NCBI GenBank assembly: GCA_016290325.1
Contig: JAEETL010000014.1
Location: 1-61,055, forward strand
DNA: 61,055 bases
From: Muribaculaceae bacterium
GTDB lineage: Bacteria > Bacteroidota > Bacteroidia > Bacteroidales > Muribaculaceae
Direction of reading: 5' to 3'
In this document: one piece after another, positions 7,782-17,832 of the stretch
Layout of the letters: every line of letters begins with the position of its first letter
Position numbering within the stretch: position 1 is the first letter of the stretch
Position numbers and translations under genes: made by a program
The notes under the pieces: generated by a model
Told to the model about the DNA's origin: nothing
The model's database searches: none
Seen by the model: the letters and a program-made list of their open reading frames with translations, nothing else

Positions 7782-9653
7782 TTAGCTCTGTTTGGTATTG
7801 AAGCCCACGTGAGGCAGGGCGTTGCTGCGGGAAATGCCTTCCATCTTGTCGCGCATCTCCTCATACTCCTTGAGCAGCTCATTGCTGATTGAGGGCTTGA
7901 TACCCTCGATGGTCTTGATGAGCAGGTCTTGGGTGATTTGCTCATGGTTAAAGGCGGCTATAGTGGCAGCCTCGTTGACGACATAGGCGATATCACTGGC
8001 GACGTAGCCCTCGGCCTTCTTGGACAGGATGTCGCTGTCAATATTCTCCTCACAGGGGCGGTCCTTAAGGTACAACTCGAACATGAGTTTGCGGGCCGTG
8101 TCGTCGGGCATGGGCACATACACCTGCTTGTCGATGCGACCGGTGCGCAGCACCGCCGGATCTACCTTGTCGGGGCGGTTGCTCGTGGCGATGACAAAGA
8201 TGCCGCGCTTGGAGCAGTTGTTAAGCTGGGTGAGGAACTCATTGACCTCGCCCGCCTGATTGCCGCCGGTATTGTCGCCCGAACGGTTGGGCACAAAAGC
8301 GTCAAACTCGTCGAAGCATAGCACCGTGGGCGCATTTTCCTCGGCTTTCTTGAACAGGTCAGCGATTTTGCCCTGTGAGCCGTGGACGTAAATGGAACCC
8401 AAGTCACTGGCCTTGACTAGGATGAAATTGAAGCCTGTTTCCTCGGCAAATTTCTCAGCAAAGAAGCTCTTGCCACATCCGGGAGGGCCATAGAGCAGCA
8501 TGCCGTTGGGCGGAGTGAGGCGGTATTTCTCGGCGAGCTCCTTGTCTTGCAGGATGAGGATGACGCGCTTGCGCAGCATCTCTTTGAGTTCATCCATGCC
8601 CGCGATATCGGCAAACCCGTTGCCGCCGCCACGCTTGATCTCCACGTCGGCACTGGTTTCGGTAGCATGCTTGGAGGTGGTGCCACCGCTTCCGCTCCAG
8701 TCAAAGGGGTCAAACGAATCAGCGCTGTCCTCAACGGGTTCCTCTTTCTGGCGTGTGGCGAGCTTGTTGCGTATCTCTTGGGCGATGTCGCTCTCGTCGC
8801 CCTCAATGAGGTCGTTGAGCATCTCGTCGACAGAGCCATAACGGTCGTTGTAACCCAGCGCCAAGCCGTTCCTGATGATTGCCTTGAGTTTCTCGTCTTC
8901 GATTTCATCGACGTTGATTTCGCCCTGTTCGCTGCGGGCCTTCTGCACCATCTTGATCTTCTCCTTGCGGGTCATCTCGGGCGTGAATTCTACTCCCCAA
9001 GGCTCCTTGCCGGTGAGCATCTTATAGAATACGCCTGTAGCGGCAAAGATGTCGTTTCGCTCGTCATATTTGCCCAGGAATGACTGTCCGCTCGCATAAC
9101 GGGGATCCAGGTCGGCAGTGTCAAACGGCGCGTTGCCCATGAAGCAGTTGGAGATGTGCCCCATGTCAATCAGCTCGGCGATGCCGCCGGTCTTGCTGCT
9201 GAGCATGACGTTGGTGGGATTGATGTCGTTATGCAGGAGCACTCCAGGCGAGTTGTGGAGGTACTGCAGTCCTTGCAGCATCTCCAGGAAGATCTTAACG
9301 GCAGTTTTTGGGTCGAGTCTCTTTTTCTTCTTGCGCTGGAGCAGTTCGCTTAACAGCTCACCACTGAAGTAGTTGGCCACCAGGTAACGGCATTCACCCG
9401 CATCGTCGTTATAAGTGCCGTTGTCGATGCAGCTGATGATATTCTTGTGGTTGATGATCTGGCTCATGGCGATCTCGGTCACCTGACCATCGACGATGAG
9501 TTTTTCGGGCGTGTTCTTGAGCCGGTAGATCTTCAAGAAATAGGGGTTGCCGCTCTCGTCCTCGACGCGGTAACTCTCGGCATAGGGGTTTTCCTTGATG
9601 AGGTAAACCACATGCCAGCGGTTGTTGATGAGTTGTCCTTCTTTGAGAATCAT
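7782..9653 (-). CDS. Protein kinase-like domain fused to AAA+ ATPase
   Basis: A 623-aa soluble two-domain protein. Residues about 10-290 form a Ser/Thr kinase-like domain: PYFLKIYR supplies the ATP-anchoring Lys, LLHNDINPTNVML the catalytic loop (HND in place of HRD, with Asp and Asn kept), and ELIDMGH replaces DFG. After a polar linker (about 295-345), an FtsH/Cdc48-type AAA domain begins with GFADIAGMDELKEMLRKRV. It then shows LLYGPPGCGKS (Walker A), VLCFDEFDAF (Walker B), IATSNRPDKVDPAVLRTGRID (sensor and Arg-finger region) and an alpha-helical lid. There are no membrane segments and no protease domain. It lies 11 nt after the DoxX gene. A role in ATP-driven remodelling of a phosphorylation-regulated client is plausible but unproven. 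Confidence 0.85.
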   Translation of the reverse strand: MILKEGQLINNRWHVVYLIKENPYAESYRVEDESGNPYFLKIYRLKNTPEKLIVDGQVTEIAMSQIINHKNIISCIDNGTYNDDAGECRYLVANYFSGELLSELLQRKKKKRLDPKTAVKIFLEMLQGLQYLHNSPGVLLHNDINPTNVMLSSKTGGIAELIDMGHISNCFMGNAPFDTADLDPRYASGQSFLGKYDERNDIFAATGVFYKMLTGKEPWGVEFTPEMTRKEKIKMVQKARSEQGEINVDEIEDEKLKAIIRNGLALGYNDRYGSVDEMLNDLIEGDESDIAQEIRNKLATRQKEEPVEDSADSFDPFDWSGSGGTTSKHATETSADVEIKRGGGNGFADIAGMDELKEMLRKRVILILQDKELAEKYRLTPPNGMLLYGPPGCGKSFFAEKFAEETGFNFILVKASDLGSIYVHGSQGKIADLFKKAEENAPTVLCFDEFDAFVPNRSGDNTGGNQAGEVNEFLTQLNNCSKRGIFVIATSNRPDKVDPAVLRTGRIDKQVYVPMPDDTARKLMFELYLKDRPCEENIDSDILSKKAEGYVASDIAYVVNEAATIAAFNHEQITQDLLIKTIEGIKPSISNELLKEYEEMRDKMEGISRSNALPHVGFNTKQS

Positions 9654-9664
9654 ATTGTCGTGTT

Positions 9665-10978
9665 TTAGCTATTTGTCGTTTTTTTCTTGAAAAAGAGGTG
9701 TTTGACAACCAAGTGGGAGCGGTTAAGCACCAGTACGGCGAGCAATCCAGCTAGATAGGCCAGCAACAGGGTAGTCATGATGCCGTCGGAATCATAGTCG
9801 TCGGCTAGTTCTACCAGATGGTCGGGCATCGTCACGCTGTCGAGCGAGCCCAGGGTGCGTTTCCAGCTGATGACCCCATCCTCGAGATAGACCACGGCGG
9901 GGTTGCCGCGAGCGATCATTTTGAGTTCGCTGTCGTCCATGTTGTAGATGGGATAGCTTGCCATCGAGATATCCTGCCATTGCTCGATTTGCTCGGCCGT
10001 GGCAGGTGTGAGGCCAATCACGTCCACATCGGTGACTTGAGCGGCGTCATTGAGTTCGTTCAGGGCAAATGAGTTAACGACACCCACCGATGGCAGGTCG
10101 GGGAACAGCAGCAACAGGGTGTTGCGGCTATCGGCTAGCACATCAATGGTGACGTCGTTGCCCTCATTGTCCAGGATGGCGATTCCATCCTCGCTATTGC
10201 CCGTCTGCATAATCACTTTTCCGCGTGGGCGGCGGGCATGATAGCGGGTCACATATTCCCAGCCGTCTTCCTCGTCGGGCAGGCTGTCGATAGTGAACTC
10301 CTGTTCCTTGCCGTCGCGGCTGTAGATGAAGATGAAGTCATCCTCGCCCTCGTCGCTGTCACTTATGGGGGTGGTGTTGACTAACCGCGTGCCAATCGGG
10401 TAGGGGCGGTAGTCGATGAGTGGCTGGGTAAAGTAGCCAAAGTAGGCCACCGCCATGACAAAGGCAAACGATAGCGCCATCACCATCCACTGCACGGCAG
10501 GTCCATAGACCCCGCGCACCGTGGCGTTGAAAAACAGCAGATAAATAATGCCCAGCAGGAGCAGAATGTTCTTGCCAAAGGTGGCCCAGTTGCTCATGTG
10601 CAAGGCGTCGCCAAAGCAGCCGCAGTCGGGTACGGCCCCAGTCACGGCCAGCCATAGCGTGAGCGGTGTCATCACCAGCATCGCCATTAATGCCAACCAG
10701 GGAGCGCTACGGCGGTAAGCACCCACAGCGAGTGCCACACCCAGCATGAACTCCAACGCCGCAATGGCCACAGCCAGGAACAGCGCCGTTCCGGCCCAGC
10801 CCTCCAGCCCCATGGCATTGAGGTAATCGGTGATCTTGTAAAAGGAGCCCCAAGGGTCAACCCCCTTGGTGAAGCCCGAAAAAATGAACACTCCACCCAC
10901 GGTGATCCTCATGAGCACCGTGAGCAGGCGACACCACTTCTCGCCCTTGACCGCATTAACAAATGCCTTGATGGTCAT
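9665..10978 (-). CDS. DoxX-family membrane protein with redox-like C-terminal domain
   Basis: A 437-aa inner-membrane protein. The first 190 residues contain five or six hydrophobic helices of DoxX type (LMRITVGGVFIFSGFTKGVDP). A conserved VPDCGCFGD motif lies between helices, as in DoxX/MauE-like proteins linked to thiol chemistry. A soluble region of about 200 residues follows, then a final helix (TTLLLAYLAGLLAVLVL) with a basic tail. In Bacteroidales this gene usually neighbours DUF1599 and tpiA. Here DUF1599 is upstream by 41 nt, but tpiA lies several kilobases away. Confidence 0.8.
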   Translation of the reverse strand: MTIKAFVNAVKGEKWCRLLTVLMRITVGGVFIFSGFTKGVDPWGSFYKITDYLNAMGLEGWAGTALFLAVAIAALEFMLGVALAVGAYRRSAPWLALMAMLVMTPLTLWLAVTGAVPDCGCFGDALHMSNWATFGKNILLLLGIIYLLFFNATVRGVYGPAVQWMVMALSFAFVMAVAYFGYFTQPLIDYRPYPIGTRLVNTTPISDSDEGEDDFIFIYSRDGKEQEFTIDSLPDEEDGWEYVTRYHARRPRGKVIMQTGNSEDGIAILDNEGNDVTIDVLADSRNTLLLLFPDLPSVGVVNSFALNELNDAAQVTDVDVIGLTPATAEQIEQWQDISMASYPIYNMDDSELKMIARGNPAVVYLEDGVISWKRTLGSLDSVTMPDHLVELADDYDSDGIMTTLLLAYLAGLLAVLVLNRSHLVVKHLFFKKKTTNS

Positions 10979-11019
10979 TACCTTTTCAACTCTCGTTTAT
11001 TGTTTTCTTATTGAAATCT

Positions 11020-11577
11020 TTAATCAATACCGGCAGCCGTCTCCTCGTTGTGCTTGATTAGGGCAAACACGCTGTAGTTGATCATGTCCTGGTAGTTGGC
11101 GTCGATGCCCTCGCTCACCAGTGTCGCGCCACCATGGTTCTCAATCTCCTTGGTGCGCTGGATTTTGGTCAGGATCAGGTCGGTGTAGCTCGAGATGCGC
11201 ATGTCGCGCCACGCCTCGCCATAGTCGGTGTTTTTGGCGATCATCAGGTTCTTGGTGTCGGTGATCAGCTCGTCATAGAGTTGCAGGGCTTCCTCCTTGG
11301 TGATGTCCACCGTGTCGCTGTAACCCAGGCGCAGCTGGATGAGTCCGATGATGCCATAGTTGATGATGCCCACAAACTCGGGCCAGATGCCCTCGCCCAC
11401 CTTGGTCTCACCATTGAGCTCAAGGGTGCGGATGCGTTTGGCCTTGATAAAGATCTGGTCGGTCACTGAGCGGGGCCTGAGAATGCGCCACGAGGGGCCG
11501 TAGTCCTTCATCTTGTTGATGAACAGTTCACGGCACTGAGCGATGGCCTCGTCATATTGTTTGCTGGTATTCTGCAT
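11020..11577 (-). CDS. DUF1599 domain-containing protein
   Basis: A 185-aa soluble protein made of two related halves, each with the pattern KxxDYGxxWRxxR (KMKDYGPSWRILR near residue 22, KNTDYGEAWRDMR near 118). Each is followed by TDxIxxKxxRxxxLE-type helices (QIFIKAKRIRTLELNGE and LILTKIQRTKEIENHGG). This is the DUF1599 family, described as a nucleotide-modification-associated domain; the biochemical role is not established. It is the first gene of the DoxX/kinase-AAA operon, and a TAATTTTG -7 box lies on the minus strand at 11608-11615. Confidence 0.88.
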   Translation of the reverse strand: MQNTSKQYDEAIAQCRELFINKMKDYGPSWRILRPRSVTDQIFIKAKRIRTLELNGETKVGEGIWPEFVGIINYGIIGLIQLRLGYSDTVDITKEEALQLYDELITDTKNLMIAKNTDYGEAWRDMRISSYTDLILTKIQRTKEIENHGGATLVSEGIDANYQDMINYSVFALIKHNEETAAGID

Positions 11578-11668
11578 TGTCGATCTTGAAAGATTTGGTT
11601 TAACTTACAAAATTAATGCTTTTTCCCGTGCAATGCCATGATTGTCGGCAGATTTTTTTCATTCTATA

Positions 11669-11712
11669 GAAAAACGACAGCCGCGCCCGGTCGTTCGGGA
11701 TGCGGCTGTCGT
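11669..11712 (-). terminator. Terminator of the large surface-protein gene
   Basis: An 11-bp stem (ACGACAGCCGC at 11674-11684 with GCGGCTGTCGT at 11702-11712) encloses a second small GC hairpin. On the minus strand it is followed by TTTTTC. It lies 28 nt after the stop of the 1,576-aa gene. Confidence 0.85.
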
Positions 11713-11740
11713 GAATGATAGCTGTCGCAAATGGGTTGCG

Positions 11741-14700
11741 TTAGCGCAGGATTTTCTTGCTGGTGCGGCTACCGTCGCTGTAGGTGGTCACCACGATATT
11801 GATGCCGTCAAAGGGCTTGTCGCTCCTGACACCCATCAGATTGTAGTAGTGAACGCCAGTCACAGTGCGAGCGGTCTGCACTTCCTTAACGCCGGTTACG
11901 TTACCCATGCCACTGCCGTTAGAATCCTCGGCGGTGCCCATAAGCGGGAAGACGATGAACTTACTCGTGTTAAGGTCGTCATAGGGCACTATTGCCATAC
12001 TTGGCACATCGTCATAATCGGCTCTTCTGGGAGCATTGAACACATGGTTGCCGCCGCCCTCATGATACTCGCCGTCATAACCCTCGTCACCGATGCCAGG
12101 GGTGTACTCGACATCATTGTGGTCTTTACCATAGGCATAGCGGATCAGGGCAAGGATCTTGTAGGCTTGACCGGGCTTGAAGATGCGGTACCAGGGTTGG
12201 CCACTGTCATTCACATGGTTCTCGTCTCCAAACAGTGACCAGTTGACCTGGAAGGCGCCATACTGCATGTAACCGTTGCTGAAGGGGCCGTAGGTCGTTC
12301 CCCATGCGGCATCGGGGTCATTGGGATCGCCCCATAACTGTCCCGTGCGGTTCCAGTTCATGGGTGCATAGAATGCACCGGGGGTTGAAGGCTCCTCGCA
12401 GGTGCTCGTGCCGACATTAGGATCGGAGTGGTCAAATACCGCCCAAGTGATGTAGGCAATTTCCTGGGGCTTGGGAGCCACATAGAACATCTTGTAAAGC
12501 TGGTCGGTCAAGACCTCGGTATAGTCAATAAAGTAGTTGCCGTTGCTGTCGATGATGTACTCACCAGTCTCCTCATCAACTGCCAAGTGAGGAACTCTCT
12601 TGTAAACGCCCTTGTAGGTGTCGGGGTTCCACTCGGGATGAGTGTAGCTGAAGACAACCGTATCGTTGAAGTGGGTCGTGATGTACACGTTCTTCTCATA
12701 CTCTGGGGTAGCTACCGGTCGGGCGATGTTGGTGATGTGCATCTGGGGATTGACATTGTTCACCAGATTACCTGACATGGAATGACCGGGAATAATCTTG
12801 CCCACATAGCGCTTGAGATAACCTTCAGTCAGTTGCTCGGTGCCATGATAAGTCATCGTGTCGAACTGGCTGGCGTCGATGGTTACGTCGGCGTTGCTCT
12901 TGGCATTGGTGTTGTCAAAGTTGGGCGAGAGCACAATCTTTACCCAGTTACTCTGGTCATAGTAAGTGCGCTTGAGCTGTACCTGAGAGCCACCAGGATA
13001 CTGTTCGCTTACCCAATGGGAACAGATGTCATAGACATAGTCAGTCGTTCCCTCGGCCAGTCTTGACTTGGCTGAATAGTTCTCCACGTCCTTGGCATAG
13101 AGCGCGCCCCTAACGTAGTAAGGGATCTCGTTGCCCTCGTGGTCAACGGCCTTGATCAGCGTGATGGCGTCGTCGTCATAGTAAACGCCAATCAGGTCAT
13201 CCTCGACGGTGTATTTGGGTCCGTTGACGACACCGCCATTGATGATGGCGTTGAGCGAGTTGCCCAGATAGATCATGCCCAGGTAGTCGTAGCAGGCTCC
13301 GTTGTCAAACTCCATGTCACCGGTTTGCTGGCGCACGGCGTCACCGGCTTGACCCTCGGCCTCGCCGCCACGGCCATTGTTGAAGATGACACCGGTGGGC
13401 TCGGGCTGGTTGAACTCATCAATCAAGCCGAAGTCGTAGCACCACACCTCATAGCCATCTTTGTCATAGCCGGCAAAGGTGCACTTGCCGCCCGGATAGA
13501 CACCATTATACTCAATTAACGGATCGGTATGCCATGCATAGCAGTAAACCGAATCCCAGCCAGTGGTGTTGGTGTAATAAACATAGTAATGTCCCTCGAG
13601 CATCGTAGCGCAGTCGCTAACGCCGCTGGTGGTCACGTCATAGTATTCGCGGGTCACATCCATTAGGCTGTCGAGGTGCTGGGCATTATCCTGACGGTTG
13701 AAGGTGGCATCCTCGTCAATCCATGTGAGCCAAACCTCACCGGCACGGCGGATGATGTTCTGTGACTTGTAGTCAGTCTGGTTGTTACGGATGAAGTAGA
13801 ACTCGCAAATCGAGTTGGACACGCTCCAGGCATACCACTCCTTACCATCGTAGGTGATGGTGTCGTTCATGTCCTTGAGGTAACCGTCACCGCCATAGTC
13901 GTTACCGACCTCACCGTCATAGGTATAGTTGGTGGGACCATGATTAACAGCCCAGGTGTAGGCCTGGTCGTTCTGACTCTCCAGATTGAGTTTGTTCCAA
14001 GCGTAGATACCTCCGCGCTTCCCTGCAACCGGTTGGTTGTTATAGGTGCCGCCAGCGGCGTCAAGGGTCACGTTGGGGGTCTTCTGCAGGTAGATCTTGG
14101 TCTTAGTGGCGTCGTAGGTCTTGCGCAGCGTCACGGTCTTCTTGGCCTTGTTGACCACGACGATGTACTTGCCCGTAGTGCCATTGAAGTAGAAGTTGTT
14201 AGTGCTACCCGGTTTAAGTTTCTGAGCAAAATTAATCATCAGGTCGGTGATTTCATAAGACCCGGACTCGATGTCGGCACCCCATGCGCTATCATCATTC
14301 AAATCGGTCGAGAACAGGAAGAAGTCGCCCTGATTCAGGGTGATAGTGGCCTGATAGACATTACCATCGACCGTCGTCATTTGGTCGCTATTGGTCTGAT
14401 AGTTCCAGTTCACGCCATGGGAGATGTACATGTCTTCATGACGGGTTGCCACCATAATGCGGCGGGTGCCGGGGTCAACATAGATGTCATAGGATCCGGC
14501 CTGCTCGACATACCAGTTGTGGTTGTCGCTGTTAACGAAATCATCGTATTTGATCCAGGTATCGAGCTGATCAACAGTGATGTTCCAGTTGCTCTCGCCG
14601 GTTGAAATCAAGCGATGGGCATTGAGCGTATCCCAGTCGTCGCTGGTTTCGGCTAGCTGGGTGGCAAATGCAAAGTTGCTCCTTGAGGTGAGCACGACGC

Positions 14701-16471
14701 GCTCCAGTTTGTAGTAATTGTTGTCCTCGTCCCATTCCATGGGGATGCCGTTGTTGGCTGCCCACTGTTGCGAGTTGGCGTAGCCAATGAGGTACATTTC
14801 GGTACGGGCGTCGGCTTGGGAGTTGGGGCCGTCAACAGTGCTGCCGCCACCATAGGTGAAGTAGTTGTCACCCGGCGTTGCGGTCAAGTCAGCAGTCTGG
14901 GCAGAGCCATTCTCGTTGAACAGCAGGCCCAGTGTGGCATCATAGCTGGTGAAGGTATAGGTATAGTACCTGTAGCCATTGATGATCGTGTAACCCGCGC
15001 TCTCGAACGAAGTGCCCGGCCACTGGGTCTTGTCGCCAGCCGTGTCCCACGCGTGGGTATAGACATTCTCCAAGTCCTCGGTGCCCGTGTAGCGCACGTA
15101 GATGTTGAAGGTGTTAGCTTGGTCGAGCTGGACGGTATTCAACTGGGCGGTAACCGTCTCGTTGTTGCTGTCATAGGTAATGGTCACGGTATAGGTGCCG
15201 GGAACCTCAGCGCTGAAGGTCTGGTTGCCGCTGTTCAGCGGATGCCACGTGCCATCAGAGCCATACACCTTATAAGTGTAGCTGGTGCCAGCGTTAGCGT
15301 GGAATTCACCCGAAGTCCAGGTGTAAATGCCAGTGCCGTTTCCAGTCTCGGTCATTTGGGCCGTGTTGGAGTTGGTGGCCCAACCATCGGGGAAGATGTT
15401 GGTGTCGGCACCCTTGACAAAGTAGTTAGTGACGGGCGCGGTGCCCTCAACCTTAAACGTCATATTGGCCACGTCAAAGGTGATCGTCACTTGGCCGGCA
15501 TCAAGGGTTACGGCATAGCTGCCAGCGCCCTTTTGGGTCGTGGCCCAGCTACCCAGGGTCACGGTCTGGTTGCCGCTGGCGGGGCCATAACGATGGTTGC
15601 TGTTAAAATCGGTCCAGTCATTACCGGGTCCATCGGCAAATGCGAAATAGTAAGTACCTGGTGTGGTGACGTTATAGCTGTAGGTGTAAACTTCATTGAC
15701 GTCATCATAGGTCATTGTTGTTAGGTTCTGGTAGCTGAATCCCCCAAGACCCAATTCATTGCTACCCGTAATGTAGTAGTCGGGAGTCGTCGGGGTGACT
15801 GATTTCTCGGTCACATTGACGGAGACCTCCTTGGTAATCACATTGAATGAGTAAACAACGTCAGCAAGGCCGGTGAAGCCAACCGAGTAGTTATAGTTGG
15901 AACTTGGCCATGCATTAGTCCATGCGTGGTCCTGCACTACCTTGAACTGGTAGTTGCCTGCCGTGACGTTCACGTCGGTAAAAGACAGTGTGTAGTTCAC
16001 ACCGTCGCTAGTGGTCATGTCATTATTGGCATCAGTTTGCCCCCACGATGAGCCTAAAATCTCGGTCTGGCTTCCTGCAACGGTGAGCGTCTTGAACGGG
16101 CCGAACAGCGACACGGCGTTGCCGCTCGTGTTGAAGATGTACACGATGCTCCACGTGCCGGTGGAACTCACACTGTAGTTGTAGTTGCTGCCAGGATAAG
16201 ACGTACCCCAAGAGTGGTCCTTAGTGATCTTGAATGCATAGGATCCACCGTTGACATTGGCAGTTCTTGCCAGGTAATAGTAGGTGGTGCTACCCATGCG
16301 CACCATGTCATTGCTGGTGTTGCTCGGATCCCATTCGGTACCGAGTACTGCAGCGGGTGTGCCAGCAACGGTGTAGGTTTGAGCCTGGAGCTGCGGCACG
16401 GTCGCAGCAAGGCACAGCATCAGCGCCAAAAGCCTGAATGCTGTCGTTGATAGCATTTTCATCTTTTTCAT
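11741..16471 (-). CDS. Large secreted starch-binding-like protein with T9SS C-terminus
   Basis: A 1,576-aa exported protein when started at ATG 16471 (MKKMKMLSTT), which gives a clean signal peptide ending near LQAQ; the longer frame lacks this. The N-terminal region has two tandem domains of about 95 aa (VAGTPAAVLGTEW and VAGSQTEILGSSW, each with SNYNYSV), resembling the X25/SusE-F type modules of starch enzymes. Further beta-sandwich repeats and at least one CBM26-like starch-binding module (FNIYVRYTG...HAWDTAGDKTQWPG) follow, and a similar CYAWHTDP region lies near the middle. No glycoside hydrolase active site is recognisable. The C-terminus (VHYYNLMGVRSDKPFDGINIVV...GSRTSKKIL) matches a type A T9SS sorting domain, so the protein is probably cell-surface. 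A TATTTTTG -7 box lies at 16577-16584 (minus). Confidence 0.75.
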   Translation of the reverse strand: MKKMKMLSTTAFRLLALMLCLAATVPQLQAQTYTVAGTPAAVLGTEWDPSNTSNDMVRMGSTTYYYLARTANVNGGSYAFKITKDHSWGTSYPGSNYNYSVSSTGTWSIVYIFNTSGNAVSLFGPFKTLTVAGSQTEILGSSWGQTDANNDMTTSDGVNYTLSFTDVNVTAGNYQFKVVQDHAWTNAWPSSNYNYSVGFTGLADVVYSFNVITKEVSVNVTEKSVTPTTPDYYITGSNELGLGGFSYQNLTTMTYDDVNEVYTYSYNVTTPGTYYFAFADGPGNDWTDFNSNHRYGPASGNQTVTLGSWATTQKGAGSYAVTLDAGQVTITFDVANMTFKVEGTAPVTNYFVKGADTNIFPDGWATNSNTAQMTETGNGTGIYTWTSGEFHANAGTSYTYKVYGSDGTWHPLNSGNQTFSAEVPGTYTVTITYDSNNETVTAQLNTVQLDQANTFNIYVRYTGTEDLENVYTHAWDTAGDKTQWPGTSFESAGYTIINGYRYYTYTFTSYDATLGLLFNENGSAQTADLTATPGDNYFTYGGGSTVDGPNSQADARTEMYLIGYANSQQWAANNGIPMEWDEDNNYYKLERVVLTSRSNFAFATQLAETSDDWDTLNAHRLISTGESNWNITVDQLDTWIKYDDFVNSDNHNWYVEQAGSYDIYVDPGTRRIMVATRHEDMYISHGVNWNYQTNSDQMTTVDGNVYQATITLNQGDFFLFSTDLNDDSAWGADIESGSYEITDLMINFAQKLKPGSTNNFYFNGTTGKYIVVVNKAKKTVTLRKTYDATKTKIYLQKTPNVTLDAAGGTYNNQPVAGKRGGIYAWNKLNLESQNDQAYTWAVNHGPTNYTYDGEVGNDYGGDGYLKDMNDTITYDGKEWYAWSVSNSICEFYFIRNNQTDYKSQNIIRRAGEVWLTWIDEDATFNRQDNAQHLDSLMDVTREYYDVTTSGVSDCATMLEGHYYVYYTNTTGWDSVYCYAWHTDPLIEYNGVYPGGKCTFAGYDKDGYEVWCYDFGLIDEFNQPEPTGVIFNNGRGGEAEGQAGDAVRQQTGDMEFDNGACYDYLGMIYLGNSLNAIINGGVVNGPKYTVEDDLIGVYYDDDAITLIKAVDHEGNEIPYYVRGALYAKDVENYSAKSRLAEGTTDYVYDICSHWVSEQYPGGSQVQLKRTYYDQSNWVKIVLSPNFDNTNAKSNADVTIDASQFDTMTYHGTEQLTEGYLKRYVGKIIPGHSMSGNLVNNVNPQMHITNIARPVATPEYEKNVYITTHFNDTVVFSYTHPEWNPDTYKGVYKRVPHLAVDEETGEYIIDSNGNYFIDYTEVLTDQLYKMFYVAPKPQEIAYITWAVFDHSDPNVGTSTCEEPSTPGAFYAPMNWNRTGQLWGDPNDPDAAWGTTYGPFSNGYMQYGAFQVNWSLFGDENHVNDSGQPWYRIFKPGQAYKILALIRYAYGKDHNDVEYTPGIGDEGYDGEYHEGGGNHVFNAPRRADYDDVPSMAIVPYDDLNTSKFIVFPLMGTAEDSNGSGMGNVTGVKEVQTARTVTGVHYYNLMGVRSDKPFDGINIVVTTYSDGSRTSKKILR

Positions 16472-16663
16472 TGCTAAGTGGTTAATATTTTGGTTATTAA
16501 TAAGTAGTTTCAGGTTATTTCGGTCACTCGGTTTGACGCTCTTCATCAAGAATGATAAGTGCAAGCCAAAGGGCTACAAAAATAGTTCCAGCGCTTTTAT
16601 AATAATGTGGTAACTCTCTAATAATTAACATTTTTTATTATGCAATCGTTTGCGTGTATTATT

Positions 16664-16697
16664 AAAAAGAGTGGGGATGCTGTTGTGCTTCCCCACT
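16664..16697 (-). terminator. recA terminator
   Basis: On the minus strand, AGTGGGGA (16690-16697) and TCCCCACT (16670-16677) form an 8-bp stem followed by CTTTTTAATA. It lies 32 nt after the recA stop. Confidence 0.8.
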
Positions 16698-16728
16698 TCA
16701 GTTGGTTTTCATGGTATTGGAATTTTCG

Positions 16729-17832
16729 TTAGGCCGTGTGGAGGAGGTCGGCGATAGCATCGGCGGTTTCGGGGTTGTCGGCGAGGTATTGCTTGGCGGC
16801 CTCGCGACCCTGACCCAGGCGCATGTCCTGCCAGCTGAACCATGCGCCGCTCTTCTTGATGATGCCGGCCTCGACACCCAAGTCGATGAGCTCGCTCTCG
16901 CGGCTGATGCCCGTGCCGTAGATGACGTCAAACTCGGCCTTGCGGAAGGGTGGGGCGACCTTGTTCTTTACCACCTTGACGCGCGTCTGGGCGCCCAGGA
17001 CACGTTCGCCGTCTTTGATGTGGGCTAAGCGGCGGATGTCGAGCCTGACGCTGCTGTAGAACTTCAGGGCGTTGCCGCCGGTGGTCGTCTCGGGGTTGCC
17101 GAACATCACGCCCAGTTTCTCGCGCAGCTGGTTGATGAAGATGCAGCAGGTGCGCGTTTTGGCGATGGTGGCGGTGAGCTTCCTTAGCGCTTGGCTCATC
17201 AGGCGGGCCTGCAGGCCCATTTTGCTCTCGCCCATCTCACCCTCGATCTCGGCTTTGGGGGTGAGGGCGGCGACGCTGTCGATAACAATCACGTCGATGG
17301 CGGCACTGCGGATGAGCTGGTCGGCAATCTCTAGAGCCTGCTCGCCATTGTCGGGCTGCGAGATCCACAGGTTGCGCGTGTTCACGCCGACGGCCTCGGC
17401 ATAGGAGCGGTCAAAAGCATGCTCGGCGTCGATATAGGCAGCAATGCCGCCCATCTGCTGCGCCTGGGCAATGGCATGGAGCGCCAGCGTGGTCTTGCCC
17501 GACGACTCGGGACCGTAAATCTCTACGATGCGTCCTCGCGGGTAGCCGCCCACACCAAGTGCCTTGTCCAGACCGATGCTGCCGGTGGGGATGACGTCAA
17601 CGTCCTCGACGCTCTCGTCGTTCATGCGCATGATGGCACAGGTGCCAAAGGCCTTCTCGATTTTGGCGACAGCATTCTGCATCACCTGCAGCTTCATGGG
17701 GTCCACCTCGACAGCGCTGGTGGCGTGAGGCGTGGTCTCGGCAACATGGTTGCTCACAATGTCGGGCGTGGCGATGCTCAGTACCTGCTGCCCGTCAATC
17801 ATCACTTCTTGTTTCAACATTTGCTCAGTCAT
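16729..17832 (-). CDS. recA: Recombinase RecA
   Basis: DNA-dependent ATPase for homologous recombination and SOS induction. The 367-aa protein has the Walker A loop [32 protein letters not shown] (Walker B and following), [15 protein letters not shown] and [35 protein letters not shown]. About 40 extra residues precede the usual start (which aligns near [18 protein letters not shown]), so a shorter N-terminus is possible. The annotated ATG is kept because the extension uses normal codons. The gene is monocistronic, with its own terminator. Confidence 0.96.
   Translation of the reverse strand: MTEQMLKQEVMIDGQQVLSIATPDIVSNHVAETTPHATSAVEVDPMKLQVMQNAVAKIEKAFGTCAIMRMNDESVEDVDVIPTGSIGLDKALGVGGYPRGRIVEIYGPESSGKTTLALHAIAQAQQMGGIAAYIDAEHAFDRSYAEAVGVNTRNLWISQPDNGEQALEIADQLIRSAAIDVIVIDSVAALTPKAEIEGEMGESKMGLQARLMSQALRKLTATIAKTRTCCIFINQLREKLGVMFGNPETTTGGNALKFYSSVRLDIRRLAHIKDGERVLGAQTRVKVVKNKVAPPFRKAEFDVIYGTGISRESELIDLGVEAGIIKKSGAWFSWQDMRLGQGREAAKQYLADNPETADAIADLLHTA

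Noticed and set aside
11741-16564. Start of the large surface protein at 16564
   Set aside because: The first 31 residues do not form a signal peptide and precede a much better one at ATG 16471.
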